DNA of 64,000 nt from Geminicoccaceae bacterium (GCA_020638495.1 JACKIN010000010.1:65431-129430); one strand, 5' to 3'; positions 7,879 to 15,780 are shown, numbered from the stretch's first letter. Translations and numbers: made by a program. Notes: generated from the letters alone by a model not told the origin.

Positions 7879-9195
7879 ATGGAGGAGGGTCTTTTCGATG
7901 ATCTGCCGGCGGCGGCGGCGCCGGGGAAGGTGCCTGTCGGTGCGCCCCGGTTGAGGAAAGCGGAGCGGTCACAGGTCGAGCTTCGGGTGTGCAGTCTGGA
8001 TGATTTGCTTTCGGCGGGTCATCCGGCGCGGCTGGTGTGGCGGTTCGTCGAGGGTCTGGACATCTCGGATCTGCTGGCGGGGATCAAGGCGGTGGCAGGC
8101 CATGTGGGGCATCCGCCGGCCGATCCGCGCATTTTGGTGGCGCTGTGGCTGTTCGCGACCATCGACGGGGTGGGCAGCGCCCGGCGGCTGGCCGAGTTGT
8201 GCGGCAGCCACGTCGCCTATCGCTGGCTGTGCGGCGGGGTGTCGACCAACCACAAATCCCTGAGCGACTTCCGCACGGCTCATGCGGCCTGGCTCGACAA
8301 GACGCTGACGGCCAGCGTGGCGGTGCTGCTGCACAAGGGGCTGGTGCGACTGGATCGGCTGGCCCAGGACGGGATGAAGGTGCGGGCCTCGGCGGGAGCG
8401 GCTTCGTTCCGGCGGCGGGAGAGCTTGGAGAACTGCCGTCGGCAGGCGGCGGAGCGGGTGCGGGCGCTGAAGGCCGAGCTGGCGGCCGACCCGGCGGCGG
8501 CGTCGGGCCGCCGGCGGGCGGCGCAGGAACGGGCGGTGCGCGAGCGCGAGGAGCGGGTGGCGGCGGCGCTGGCCGAGCTGCCGGCCGTCGAGGCCAGGCG
8601 CCCGGCGACAAAGAAGGACAAGGCGCGGGTCTCGACCACCGATCCGGAGGCACGGGTGATGAAGATGGCCGACGGCGGCTTTCGGCCCGCCTTCAACGTC
8701 CAGCTCGCCGCCGAGACCGAGCATCGCCTGATCGTCGGCGTGGCGGTGACCAACAGCGGCGGCGACCAGCCCCACCTGGAGCCGATGGCCGACCAGATCG
8801 CCGAGCGCTTCGGCAAGCTGCCGCGCGAGATGCTGGCCGATGGCGGCTTCGTCAACCTGGCGGCCATCGACCGGCTGGACGGCCGGGGTGTGACCCTCTA
8901 CGCCCCGCCGATGACCCCGCGCGACACGGCGCGCGCCCCGACCGACCGGATGAAGGGGGATACCGATGCCGTCCTGGCGTGGCGCCAACGGATGGAGGGC
9001 GAGGCCGCCAAGGCGATCTACAGGGACCGAGCCGCCACCATCGAATGCGTCAACGCCCAGGTCCGCAATCGTGGCCTGCGGCAATTCCTGGTGCGGGGGC
9101 TGAAAAAGGTGCGCGCCGTCGCCCTGTGGCAGGCGCTCGCCCACAACCTGCGCATCGCCCTGCGGCTGCTCCAGCCCGGCGAGCTCATCGCCTGA
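7879..9195 (+). CDS. IS1182-family transposase (DDE type)
   Basis: The 438-residue transposase has the N-terminal DUF772-type domain (around PRILVALWLFATIDGVGSA and YRWLCGGVSTNHKSLSDFR) and a C-terminal DDE domain (LVRLDRLAQDGMKVRASAG, then EMLADGGFVNLAAID, and near the end IECVNAQVRNRGLRQF). A long charged coiled-coil insert of about 80 residues separates the first catalytic Asp region from the second, as in IS1182 relatives. It cuts and re-inserts its own element. The reading frame is uninterrupted. No other gene is carried by the element. Confidence 0.92.
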   Translation: MEEGLFDDLPAAAAPGKVPVGAPRLRKAERSQVELRVCSLDDLLSAGHPARLVWRFVEGLDISDLLAGIKAVAGHVGHPPADPRILVALWLFATIDGVGSARRLAELCGSHVAYRWLCGGVSTNHKSLSDFRTAHAAWLDKTLTASVAVLLHKGLVRLDRLAQDGMKVRASAGAASFRRRESLENCRRQAAERVRALKAELAADPAAASGRRRAAQERAVREREERVAAALAELPAVEARRPATKKDKARVSTTDPEARVMKMADGGFRPAFNVQLAAETEHRLIVGVAVTNSGGDQPHLEPMADQIAERFGKLPREMLADGGFVNLAAIDRLDGRGVTLYAPPMTPRDTARAPTDRMKGDTDAVLAWRQRMEGEAAKAIYRDRAATIECVNAQVRNRGLRQFLVRGLKKVRAVALWQALAHNLRIALRLLQPGELIA

Positions 9196-9305
9196 ACAGC
9201 GGGCCGCCGCGGCCCTCAACCTCCCACCGCCTCCAGCCCTCTCCCGCTGGCGCACCAAAATCGCGGCCAGGCGCCAAGTCCAAGCCGAAATACAGCATGG
9301 CCCTG

Positions 9306-9323
9306 CATTCCTTCACACGCTCT
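9306..9323 (-). repeat. IS right inverted repeat
   Basis: The right end of the IS1182-type element, read inwards as AGAGCGTGTGAAGGAATG, mirrors the left end with two mismatches. Its outermost base coincides with the last base of the stop codon of the neighbouring phosphatase gene. Confidence 0.75.
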
Positions 9324-11317
9324 CAGCTGCCGATCGTGCCGCCGTCCTCCTTGGTCACCACGACGATCGACGGCCGGGGCGGCATGCCGTCCTGGAAGTC
9401 GGGCCAGCGCGTGCCGGGGTCCTCGAAGGTGGAGAGCCGGCCGAAGGCTGCCCACGCGTCGGTATCGTCCGACGGGTGCTGCACCGCCAAGAAGAGCGAG
9501 CGGTCGTCGGCGGTGAAGACCGGGCCGCAGAGCTCGGCACCCACCGGGCAGCGGAAGAAGTGCTTGGACGTGCCGCGCGCCTCGCCCTCGGTCTCCATCG
9601 CCCAGAGCCCGTCCGACCGGCCGGTGCCCGCGTCGCTGTTGCCATCGGTCGAGACCCAGAGCCGACCCTCGCCGTCGAAGGCGCAGTTGTCCGGCATGCC
9701 GAACCAGCCGTCCTTCGTCGTCGCCGAGCTGAAGGTGGCGCCCACGTCGGCGATGCTCGGATCGCCACACTGCACCAGGATCTCCCAGGTGTAGGTGCCG
9801 GCCGAATGGTCGCCATCGGGCGGCGTCATCTCGACGATGTGGCCGAAGGCGTTGTCGGCCCGGGGATTGGCGGCATCGACCTGCTCCGCCTTGCGGCGCG
9901 TGTTGTTGGTGAGCATGGCGTAGATGCGGCCGGTCTTCGGGTTGGGCTCGACATCCTCCGGCCGGTCCATGGGCGTGGCACCCAGGAGATCGGCGGCGAT
10001 GCGGGCACCGATCACCACATCGGCCTGGCTCGCGAAGCCGTTGGCTTCGGTGAGCGGCCCCTGGCCGTGGACGAGCGGCAGCCATTCCATGGTGCCGTCC
10101 GGGTTGAACCGGGCGACCGACAGCTCACCCTCGTCGAGCAGCGTCAGGTTGGCCGTGCGGTCGTCCGGGTCGTAGCGACCGCTGGTGACGAACTTGTAGA
10201 TGTACTCGAAGCGCTCGTCGTCGCCCATGTAGAGGGCCACCCGGCCGTCGGCCATGACGATCGGCGTGGCGCATTCGTGCTTGAAGCGGCCGAGCGCCGT
10301 CCGCTTCTTGGGCGTCGACTGCGGGTCATAGGGATCGATCTCGACGACCCAGCCGAACCGGTTCGGCTCGTTGGGCTCCTTCGAGATGTCGAAGCGGTCG
10401 TGGAACTTGCCCCAGGCGTACCAGTCGCCCGGCACGCCGTAGCGCTCGAACGCCACGGTCTCGGCATGGCCCTCGGGCAGGGCCCCGGTGAAGTAGCCGT
10501 GGATGTTCTCCTCGGCCGAGAGCCAGGTGCCCCAGGGCGTCTGCCCGCCGGCGCAGTTGTTGAGCATGCCGAAGACCGTCCGCCCCTCCGGATCGGCCCC
10601 GGTCCTCATCCGCGCGTGGCCGGCGGCCGGGCCGGTCAGCTCCATCGGCGTATGGCCCTCGGCCATCGTGACCCGCCGGTTGTAGGGGCTGTCCCTGACA
10701 TAGCGCCACTGGCCGTTCTCGCGCACCACCTCGACCACCGAGCCGCCATGGGCCGCCATCTCGATGTCCACCAGCTCACGCGTGGCATAGGCCAAGGGAT
10801 CCTCCTTGGTGATCTGCGCCGCCACGCCCGGGAACATCAGCTCCTCGTTGGTGTACTCGTGATTGACGCCGAGCAGGCCATGCTCGCTGCTGCCGTCGAG
10901 CGGGAAGTAGCCGAGGAAATCGTTGTTGTAGCCGAACTGACGCAGTTGCGCGGCTGCCGTCTGGTTCATGGGATCGAACTCGGGCGCATCGGCGAAGAGC
11001 GGATCGCCCCAGCGGACGACGATCGCGGCCCGGTAGCCCGGGGCCACGTGGTGCCGCTCGTCGACGCCGGCGGCGAGCTCGGCGAAGCCGAAGCTCGGCG
11101 CGGCCGCCCGGGCCGGCCGCGACGCGCCGAGGGCGAGCGGGCCGAGCGTGGCGCTGATGGCGCTCACCGCCAGGGCACCCTGCAGCACGCGCCGCCGGGC
11201 GAAGCGGGCGTTGATCACATCGCCCATGGTCGGGCTCGCCATGGGGTTGCGGCCGATATCCTCGGCGGCCTCGAGCGCGTGCGCTCGCGTGGTTTCGAGA
11301 TGCGTTTTCCTCGTCAT
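9323..11317 (-). CDS. PhoX-family (DUF839) secreted phosphatase-like protein
   Basis: The 664-residue protein carries a twin-arginine signal near residues 40-75 (ARRRVLQGALAVSAI followed by a hydrophobic run and an Ala-rich cleavage region), so it is exported folded to the periplasm. The mature part is a PhoX-type beta-propeller: LGVNHEYTNEELMFPG, CAGGQTPWGTWLSAEEN, KHECATPIV and MPDNCAFDGEGRLWVSTDG are characteristic segments supplying metal ligands. PhoX enzymes are calcium/iron phosphatases, typically induced by phosphate starvation; a phosphodiesterase or other role in this branch is possible. ATG 11317 is preferred because GGGGGA sits at correct spacing; ATG 11323 lies too close to it. 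An IS element abuts the stop, but the C-terminus (KEDGGTIGS) looks complete. Confidence 0.87.
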   Translation of the reverse strand: MTRKTHLETTRAHALEAAEDIGRNPMASPTMGDVINARFARRRVLQGALAVSAISATLGPLALGASRPARAAAPSFGFAELAAGVDERHHVAPGYRAAIVVRWGDPLFADAPEFDPMNQTAAAQLRQFGYNNDFLGYFPLDGSSEHGLLGVNHEYTNEELMFPGVAAQITKEDPLAYATRELVDIEMAAHGGSVVEVVRENGQWRYVRDSPYNRRVTMAEGHTPMELTGPAAGHARMRTGADPEGRTVFGMLNNCAGGQTPWGTWLSAEENIHGYFTGALPEGHAETVAFERYGVPGDWYAWGKFHDRFDISKEPNEPNRFGWVVEIDPYDPQSTPKKRTALGRFKHECATPIVMADGRVALYMGDDERFEYIYKFVTSGRYDPDDRTANLTLLDEGELSVARFNPDGTMEWLPLVHGQGPLTEANGFASQADVVIGARIAADLLGATPMDRPEDVEPNPKTGRIYAMLTNNTRRKAEQVDAANPRADNAFGHIVEMTPPDGDHSAGTYTWEILVQCGDPSIADVGATFSSATTKDGWFGMPDNCAFDGEGRLWVSTDGNSDAGTGRSDGLWAMETEGEARGTSKHFFRCPVGAELCGPVFTADDRSLFLAVQHPSDDTDAWAAFGRLSTFEDPGTRWPDFQDGMPPRPSIVVVTKEDGGTIGS

Positions 11318-11380
11318 TTCCATCCCCCGATCGTGATACGCGCCAAGGTCGAAGCGCATACGCTCCGCCTGAACGTCGTA

Positions 11381-11403
11381 GTGTCATCAAGCAAATGTGA
11401 CAC
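11381..11403 (-). promoter_or_regulatory. Inverted repeat upstream of the phoX-type gene
   Basis: GTGTCA (11381-11386) and TGACAC (11398-11403) form an inverted repeat with an 11-base spacer about 65 bases before the phosphatase start. Read leftward one half, GTGTCAC, resembles a PhoB half-site (CTGTCAT), but the direct-repeat arrangement expected of a Pho box is not present. A dimeric regulator site is an alternative reading. Confidence 0.3.
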
Positions 11404-11442
11404 ATCGAAGACAAGTGAAATCGGCGACGGCTTTCGGCCTCG

Positions 11443-12249
11443 TCAGGGCTCCATCCAGAAGCGCCGCAGCCGCTCGCCGATGCGGCAGTCGACGGGCGGC
11501 CGGGCCTGGGCCTGGTCGATCCGCGCGGCGGGGACGGGCGCCCCGGCGATCTCCAGCACGAGCTTGCGGCGGATGGCTTCCGCCATCGCCTCGATCTCGC
11601 GCACCGGCAGCACGAAGGCGCCCGGGCCGCCGATCACGCAGGCGGTGAAGTACTCGTCGAGCGACGGCGTGGTCGAGCTGCCATGCAGCGCCGGCCGGAT
11701 CATGATCGGCAGGCCGTTGATGGTGATGCCGCGCTTCAGCACCCGGTCGCGGGCATCGAGGACGGGGCCGCCCGTGTTGTTCGGCCCGTCGCCGGAGACG
11801 TCGATGACCCGCCTCAGCCCTTCGAAGCCGTTGCCGTCGAAATGCTTCCCGGCGAAATCGAGGATCGAGCTGAGCGACGTGCCGCGGATGAAGGCGATGG
11901 GCGCCTGCGCCAGGTGGCCGGCGACGCGGTCGATGTCGGCGTCGCCGGCGAGCTCGACCCAGGGCAGGACGACAGCCTGCCGGCCGATCCCGGCCCATTC
12001 GACATAGGCGAGCGCGATCCGCCCGTAGGCGCCGCTCCGCACCGTTCGGCGGAACGCCTCGCTCCGGATCGCCGCGACATAGCCCTGCCGCTGCAGGGCG
12101 TGCTCGTCCGGGTCCATCGAGCCCGAGACATCGACGGCGAGCAGGAGCTCCACATCGACCGGCTGGTCGAAAGCCTGGCCCTGCGGCGCCGCCGGCGGCA
12201 GCCAGGCGAGCAGCAGGAGCAGGACCGGACAGATGCGGAAGACGACCAT
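11443..12249 (-). CDS. DUF1194 (von Willebrand A-like) exported protein
   Basis: The 268-residue protein has an N-terminal signal peptide (VFRICPVLLLLLAWLPPAA) and a VWA-like fold with an intact MIDAS start motif AVDVSGSMD, then RVIDVSGDGPNNTGG. These match DUF1194, an alphaproteobacterial family of periplasmic proteins without a defined function; the MIDAS motif implies divalent-metal-dependent protein binding. ATG 12249 is preceded by a GGGAGGG purine run. It lies upstream of the phoX-type gene on the same strand but 125 bases apart, so co-transcription is uncertain. It is divergent from the copper ATPase gene. Confidence 0.85.
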   Translation of the reverse strand: MVVFRICPVLLLLLAWLPPAAPQGQAFDQPVDVELLLAVDVSGSMDPDEHALQRQGYVAAIRSEAFRRTVRSGAYGRIALAYVEWAGIGRQAVVLPWVELAGDADIDRVAGHLAQAPIAFIRGTSLSSILDFAGKHFDGNGFEGLRRVIDVSGDGPNNTGGPVLDARDRVLKRGITINGLPIMIRPALHGSSTTPSLDEYFTACVIGGPGAFVLPVREIEAMAEAIRRKLVLEIAGAPVPAARIDQAQARPPVDCRIGERLRRFWMEP

Positions 12250-12364
12250 GCGCGTCCCTCCCCTGGCCCCATCTTCGGAAGTGGCCGGTCGCGGCCGGCG
12301 GTCAAGGGCCGACGCCTGCCGATCATGGCACGCCACCTGCCCCGGCAGCACCGGGATTCCCCGC

Positions 12365-12395
12365 TTGACCTTCCCATTGCTGGAAGGCTTAGCCC
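12365..12395 (+). promoter_or_regulatory. CueR-type (MerR family) copper-responsive promoter of the copper ATPase gene
   Basis: TTGACC (-35, 12365-12370) and TAGCCC (-10, 12390-12395) are separated by a 19-base spacer that holds the dyad CCTTCC-N7-GGAAGG (12369-12387). This over-long spacer with an ACCTTCC...GGAAGG operator is the layout of CueR/CopA promoters, where the MerR-type regulator untwists DNA when it binds Cu(I). The distance to the start codon (12433) is suitable. No MerR-family gene is present in the window, so the regulator would be encoded elsewhere. Confidence 0.85.
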
Positions 12396-12432
12396 GATCA
12401 CTGATGGCCGTTGGGGCCAGGGAGACCGCGCC

Positions 12433-14772
12433 ATGCCTGCCGCACCAGCCTGCGTCCATGCCCACACCGACAAGAGCACGGTGCGCGATCCGGTCTGCGG
12501 CATGACCGTCGATCTGGCGACCACGGCGCATCGAACGACGCACGACGGCCGGAGCTTCGGCTTCTGCTCGGCCGGCTGCCTGAGGAAATTCGAGACGGAT
12601 CCTGCCCACTACCTCCGCCCGGAGGAGGAGCGGCGGGCCGCCGAGGCGATGCCCGAGGGCACGATCTTCACCTGCCCCATGCATCCCGAGGTGCGCCAGG
12701 TGGGGCCCGGCGACTGCCCGATCTGCGGCATGGCGCTGGAGCCCGAGACCGTGACGGCCGACACGGGGCCGAGCGCCGAGTATCTCGACATGCGCCGGCG
12801 CTTCGTCCTGAGCGCCGTGCTCGCCTTGCCGCTCGTGGTGATCGCCATGGGCCGGCACCTGCTGCCGGGGCTCTTCGGCCATGCGCCGGTGCTGCTCGAC
12901 TGGCTCGAGCTGGCGCTGGCGACGCCGGTCGTGCTCTGGGGCGGCTGGCCCTTCTTCGTCCGCGGCTGGCGCTCGATCGTGAGCGGCCATCTCAACATGT
13001 TCACGCTGATCGCCATCGGCACCGGCATCGCCTGGGTCTACAGCGTGGTCGCGGTCCTGACCCCCGGGCTCTTTCCGGCGGCGTTCCGCGACGCGCATGG
13101 CAGTGTGGGCCTCTATTTCGAGGCGGCGGCGGTGATCGTCGCCCTGGTGCTGCTCGGCCAGGTGCTGGAGATCCGTGCCCGCGAGGCGACGAGCGGTGCC
13201 ATCCGGGCACTGCTCGATCTGGCACCCGACACGGCACGGCGGATCGAGGCCGACGGCGACGAGCGGGACGTGCCGCTGGCCGAGATCGCCGTCGGCGACC
13301 GGCTGCGCGTCCGCCCGGGCGACAAGGTGCCGCTCGACGGCACCGTCCTCGAAGGCGGCAGCGCCGTCGACGAGTCCATGCTGACCGGCGAATCGCTGCC
13401 GGTCGAGAAGGGGGTCGGCGACCCGGTCACCGGCGGCACGCTCAACGGCCGCGGCAGCTTCGTCATGGAGGTCGAGCGGACCGGCGACGACACGACGCTG
13501 CGGAAGATCGTCGAGATGGTGGCGGCCGCCCAGCGCTCGCGGGCACCGGTGCAGCGCCTGGTCGATCGGGTTGCCGCCTGGTTCGTGCCGATCGTCATCG
13601 GCGTCGCCATCCTCGCCTTCATCGTCTGGGCGCTCATCGGCCCGGCGCCGGCCCTGGCCCATGCCATGGTGGTCGCCGTCTCCGTCCTGATCATCGCCTG
13701 CCCCTGCGCGCTCGGGCTCGCGACACCCATGTCGATCATGGTGGGCGTCGGCCGCGGGGCCGAAGCCGGTGTGCTGATCAGGGACGCCGAGGTGCTGGAG
13801 CGGCTCGCCGCCGTCGACACGCTGGTGGTCGACAAGACCGGCACGCTGACCCTGGGTCAGCCCCGGCTCGTCGGAGTCGAGACGGTCGAGGGCGGGCCCG
13901 ACGAGGCGACCCTGCTCCGCCTCGCCGCCGGGATCGAGCGTGGCAGCGAGCACCCGCTGGCCGCGGCGATCGTCGACGGGGCCAGGGAGCGCGGCCTCGA
14001 GCCGGCAGTGGCCGAGGACTTCGACTCGATCACCGGCAAGGGCGTCACCGGCCGGGTCGACGGCCGGCAGATGGCGCTCGGCAACGCCGCTCTCATGGCC
14101 GAGCTCGGCGTCGAGGCCGGCCCGCTCGCGGCAGTGGTCGCCCGCCGCCAGGAAGCGGGCGAGACCGTCATGCATGTCGTCCTCGACGGTGCCCTCGCGG
14201 GCCTCGTCGCCGTCGCCGATCCGATCAAGGAGGGCGCCGCCAAGGCCCTCGCCGATCTGCGGGCGGACGGTGTCGCGATCATCATGCTGACCGGCGACAA
14301 CCGGCGCACGGCGCTCGCCGTGGCCGGCCGGCTCGGCATCGCGGAGGTCGAGGCGGAGGTGCTGCCGGACCGGAAGAGCGCTGTGGTCGAGCGGCTGCGC
14401 GGCGAGGGCCGGGTGGTGGCCATGGCCGGCGACGGCGTCAACGACGCCCCGGCCCTCGCCGCCGCCGACGTCGGCATCGCCATGGGCACCGGCGCGGATG
14501 TCGCGGTCGAGAGCGCCGGCGTCACCCTGGTCAAGGGCAACCTCGCCGGCATCGTCCGCGCCCGCCGGCTGAGCCGCGCCACCTTGCGCAACATCCGCCA
14601 GAACCTCGTCTTCGCCTTCGGCTACAACAGCCTCGGCATCCCCATCGCCGCCGGCGTCCTCTACCCCGTGCTCGGCATCCTCCTGAGTCCGATGGTGGCG
14701 GCTGCCGCCATGAGCCTGAGCTCCGTCTCGGTCATCGGCAACGCGCTGAGGTTGAGGCGGCAGGGCCTTTGA
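12433..14772 (+). CDS. copA: Copper-exporting P1B-type ATPase
   Basis: The 779-residue pump expels Cu(I) (or Ag(I)) from the cytoplasm using ATP. Instead of the usual ferredoxin-like HMA domain, the N-terminus carries a YHS domain (DPVCGMTVDL...FGFCSAGCLRKF, about residues 20-60) and a second cysteine module (FTCPMHPEV...CPICGMALEP, about 72-105). The pump core follows: eight membrane helices, the metal-selective CPC motif in IIACPCALGLATP (about 420-432), phosphorylation motif DKTGT (about 466), the actuator TGES and the hinge GDGVNDAPAL. The C-terminus has the MSLSSVSV segment of copper pumps. ATG 12433 is preceded by GGGAGA and lies just behind a CueR-type promoter, which supports copper as the inducer. 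A terminator hairpin follows. Confidence 0.93.
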   Translation: MPAAPACVHAHTDKSTVRDPVCGMTVDLATTAHRTTHDGRSFGFCSAGCLRKFETDPAHYLRPEEERRAAEAMPEGTIFTCPMHPEVRQVGPGDCPICGMALEPETVTADTGPSAEYLDMRRRFVLSAVLALPLVVIAMGRHLLPGLFGHAPVLLDWLELALATPVVLWGGWPFFVRGWRSIVSGHLNMFTLIAIGTGIAWVYSVVAVLTPGLFPAAFRDAHGSVGLYFEAAAVIVALVLLGQVLEIRAREATSGAIRALLDLAPDTARRIEADGDERDVPLAEIAVGDRLRVRPGDKVPLDGTVLEGGSAVDESMLTGESLPVEKGVGDPVTGGTLNGRGSFVMEVERTGDDTTLRKIVEMVAAAQRSRAPVQRLVDRVAAWFVPIVIGVAILAFIVWALIGPAPALAHAMVVAVSVLIIACPCALGLATPMSIMVGVGRGAEAGVLIRDAEVLERLAAVDTLVVDKTGTLTLGQPRLVGVETVEGGPDEATLLRLAAGIERGSEHPLAAAIVDGARERGLEPAVAEDFDSITGKGVTGRVDGRQMALGNAALMAELGVEAGPLAAVVARRQEAGETVMHVVLDGALAGLVAVADPIKEGAAKALADLRADGVAIIMLTGDNRRTALAVAGRLGIAEVEAEVLPDRKSAVVERLRGEGRVVAMAGDGVNDAPALAAADVGIAMGTGADVAVESAGVTLVKGNLAGIVRARRLSRATLRNIRQNLVFAFGYNSLGIPIAAGVLYPVLGILLSPMVAAAAMSLSSVSVIGNALRLRRQGL

Positions 14773-14778
14773 TGCACC

Positions 14779-14805
14779 GAGCCCCGGCCATTCAGGCCGG
14801 GGCTC
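14779..14805 (+). terminator. Terminator hairpin after the copper ATPase gene
   Basis: A perfect 11-bp stem (14779-14789 with 14795-14805, GAGCCCCGGCC) and a 5-base loop ATTCA start 7 bases past the stop codon. No long U run follows (GCTTC), as is common in very GC-rich genomes. Confidence 0.7.
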
Positions 14806-14823
14806 GCTTCACATGCCGGCCGC

Positions 14824-14857
14824 ATGCAACCACATTCTCGGAGGTTGCAACCACATC
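14824..14857. promoter_or_regulatory. Probable autoregulatory operator of the phd-type antitoxin
   Basis: The element TGCAACCACAT occurs twice (near 14825 and 14847), and the second copy is part of the perfect 10-base palindrome GGTTGCAACC (14843-14852). It lies 18-45 bases before the antitoxin start. Phd/YefM antitoxins bind such palindromes ahead of their own operon. The site is inferred from position and symmetry only. Confidence 0.45.
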
Positions 14858-14869
14858 GTGAGCGCCGCC

Positions 14870-15109
14870 ATGAGCGAGATCGGCCTGTGTCAGGCCAAGA
14901 TGCAGCTCAGCGAGCTGGTCGAGCGGGGCGAGACGCTGACGCTCACCCGTCACGGCAGGCCGGTCGCCCGCATCGTGCCGGTGGCGGAGCGTCGTCGGGG
15001 CCTGCTGAAGGGGCGGATCGGCATGGCGGCAGATTTCGACGAGACCCCCGGCTGGCTGGCCGACGCCTTCGAGGGCGGGCCGGGCGACGGCGACCTGCTG
15101 AAGCCTTGA
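14870..15109 (+). CDS. Phd/YefM-family antitoxin
   Basis: The 79-residue protein reads MSEIGLCQAKMQLSELVERG, then ETLTLTRHGRPVARIVPV, the classic Phd/YefM DNA-binding fold, and an acidic C-terminal tail (DETPGWLADAFEGG) that would wrap the toxin. It should neutralise a PIN-type toxin and repress its own operon. ATG 14870 gives the standard N-terminus; a GTG at 14858 would add four residues. The toxin frame begins at the TTG overlapping its stop (TTGA) but is truncated, so this is probably now an orphan antitoxin. Confidence 0.85.
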   Translation: MSEIGLCQAKMQLSELVERGETLTLTRHGRPVARIVPVAERRRGLLKGRIGMAADFDETPGWLADAFEGGPGDGDLLKP

Positions 15110-15261
15110 GCGCCGTCCTCCTCGATATCCACATCCTGCTCCGGTGGCTGGACGACGACCCGCGCTTCGGCGCCTATGAGGTCGCGTTGCAGGCGGGGAC
15201 GAGTACGGGAAGCGCCGCAAGCCCGGCCCGACCGGGCATTGCGTCGACCGGACAGAGCTAG
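15106..15261 (+). pseudogene. Truncated PIN-domain (VapC-like) toxin
   Basis: From the TTG at 15106 the frame reads SAVLLDIHILLRWLDDDPRF, matching the start of PIN-domain ribonuclease toxins (consensus LLDTHILLWWL with the first metal-binding Asp). After about 30 residues it runs into unrelated sequence and stops at 15261. Normal VapC toxins are about 130 residues and need three or four acidic residues, of which only the first is left. The brnA gene converges on the same spot, so a deletion or insertion probably replaced the toxin's 3' part. Confidence 0.75.
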
Positions 15262-15524
15262 CGTCCGCCGCCGCCGCTGGCACGCACTTCCCGCTCCAGA
15301 AGCTCGCGAATATAGCGCTGGTACGGCATGCCGCGGGCCTTGGCTCGGGCCTTGACCGCATCCAGCAGGCTGCCCGGCAGACGCATGGTCACCCGGCTGT
15401 CCTTGGCGGTGTACTCGAACGTCATCGGCACCATCTGGCCGAAGTCGTACTCGGTGAGGTCCGCTGTCGCCACGAACCGCTCAGCTTCCTCGTCGCTCTT
15501 CAGCACAGGCCAGGGCTTCTTCAT
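15258..15524 (-). CDS. brnA: BrnA-family antitoxin
   Basis: The 88-residue protein starts MKKPWPVLKSDEEAERFVAT, continues with the DLTEYDFGQMVPMTFEY segment and ends in a ribbon-helix-helix motif (DSRVTMRLPGSLLDAVKARA, then RGMPYQRYIRELLEREV). BrnA binds and blocks the BrnT ribonuclease and represses the operon through its ribbon-helix-helix. The gene lies downstream of brnT and overlaps it by 44 bases, implying translational coupling. Toxin before antitoxin is the usual order of this system. Confidence 0.86.
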   Translation of the reverse strand: MKKPWPVLKSDEEAERFVATADLTEYDFGQMVPMTFEYTAKDSRVTMRLPGSLLDAVKARAKARGMPYQRYIRELLEREVRASGGGGR

Positions 15525-15780
15525 AGGTGCGCACCTCCTTGCCGTGCATGTACCGAACGCTGATCGGCCGGAGCAACGCGCCACGCATCGTGAAGACCGC
15601 GAAAACGTGGCGGCCGGCCCTGGTGCGTCCGACGGTCCGGTACCGTTTCTCGACCGGGCTCGGGTCGTCGACGACAAAGCGGACGACACTCAAAGCTTCC
15701 TCGATCTCCGGGATCGAGACGCCATGAAGCCGGCATTTTTCCCGATTGCCGTCATCCCAGTCGAACCCGTCGAATTGCAC
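15481..15780 (-). CDS. brnT: BrnT-family ribonuclease toxin
   Basis: The 99-residue protein has the BrnT layout: an opening FDWDDGNREKCRLHGVSIPE, a core ending RYRTVGRTRAGRHVFAVFT, and PISVRYMHGKEV near the C-terminus. BrnT is a type II toxin with a compact RelE-like fold that cleaves RNA and halts translation under stress. The start is GTG at 15780; no ATG is available. The frame looks complete, so together with brnA this is probably a working toxin-antitoxin pair. Confidence 0.86.
   Translation of the reverse strand: MQFDGFDWDDGNREKCRLHGVSIPEIEEALSVVRFVVDDPSPVEKRYRTVGRTRAGRHVFAVFTMRGALLRPISVRYMHGKEVRTYEEALACAEERRGS

Larger units (their letters stand above)
7813..9323 (+). mobile_element. 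IS1182-family insertion sequence
   Basis: The element is about 1.5 kb, with one transposase gene and matching ends. The 18 bases at 7813-7830 and the reverse complement of 9306-9323 agree at 16 of 18 positions (AGAGCCTGTGAATGAATG against AGAGCGTGTGAAGGAATG). I see no convincing target-site duplication (GCTC on the left, CAGC on the right). The right end touches the stop codon of the phoX-type gene, whose reading frame remains complete. The transposase is intact, so the element may be active. Confidence 0.88.

Noticed and set aside
7805..9330. Target-site duplication of the IS element
   Set aside because: Flanking bases (GCTC on the left, CAGC on the right) do not match, so no duplication was claimed.
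9476..12007. An 843-codon rightward frame opposite the phoX-type gene
   Set aside because: It is antisense to a gene with a clear signal peptide and conserved motifs, and has no domain features.
11443..14175. A 910-codon leftward frame opposite the copper ATPase gene
   Set aside because: Only its last 268 codons, the DUF1194 protein, are supported. The rest is the shadow of the ATPase gene.
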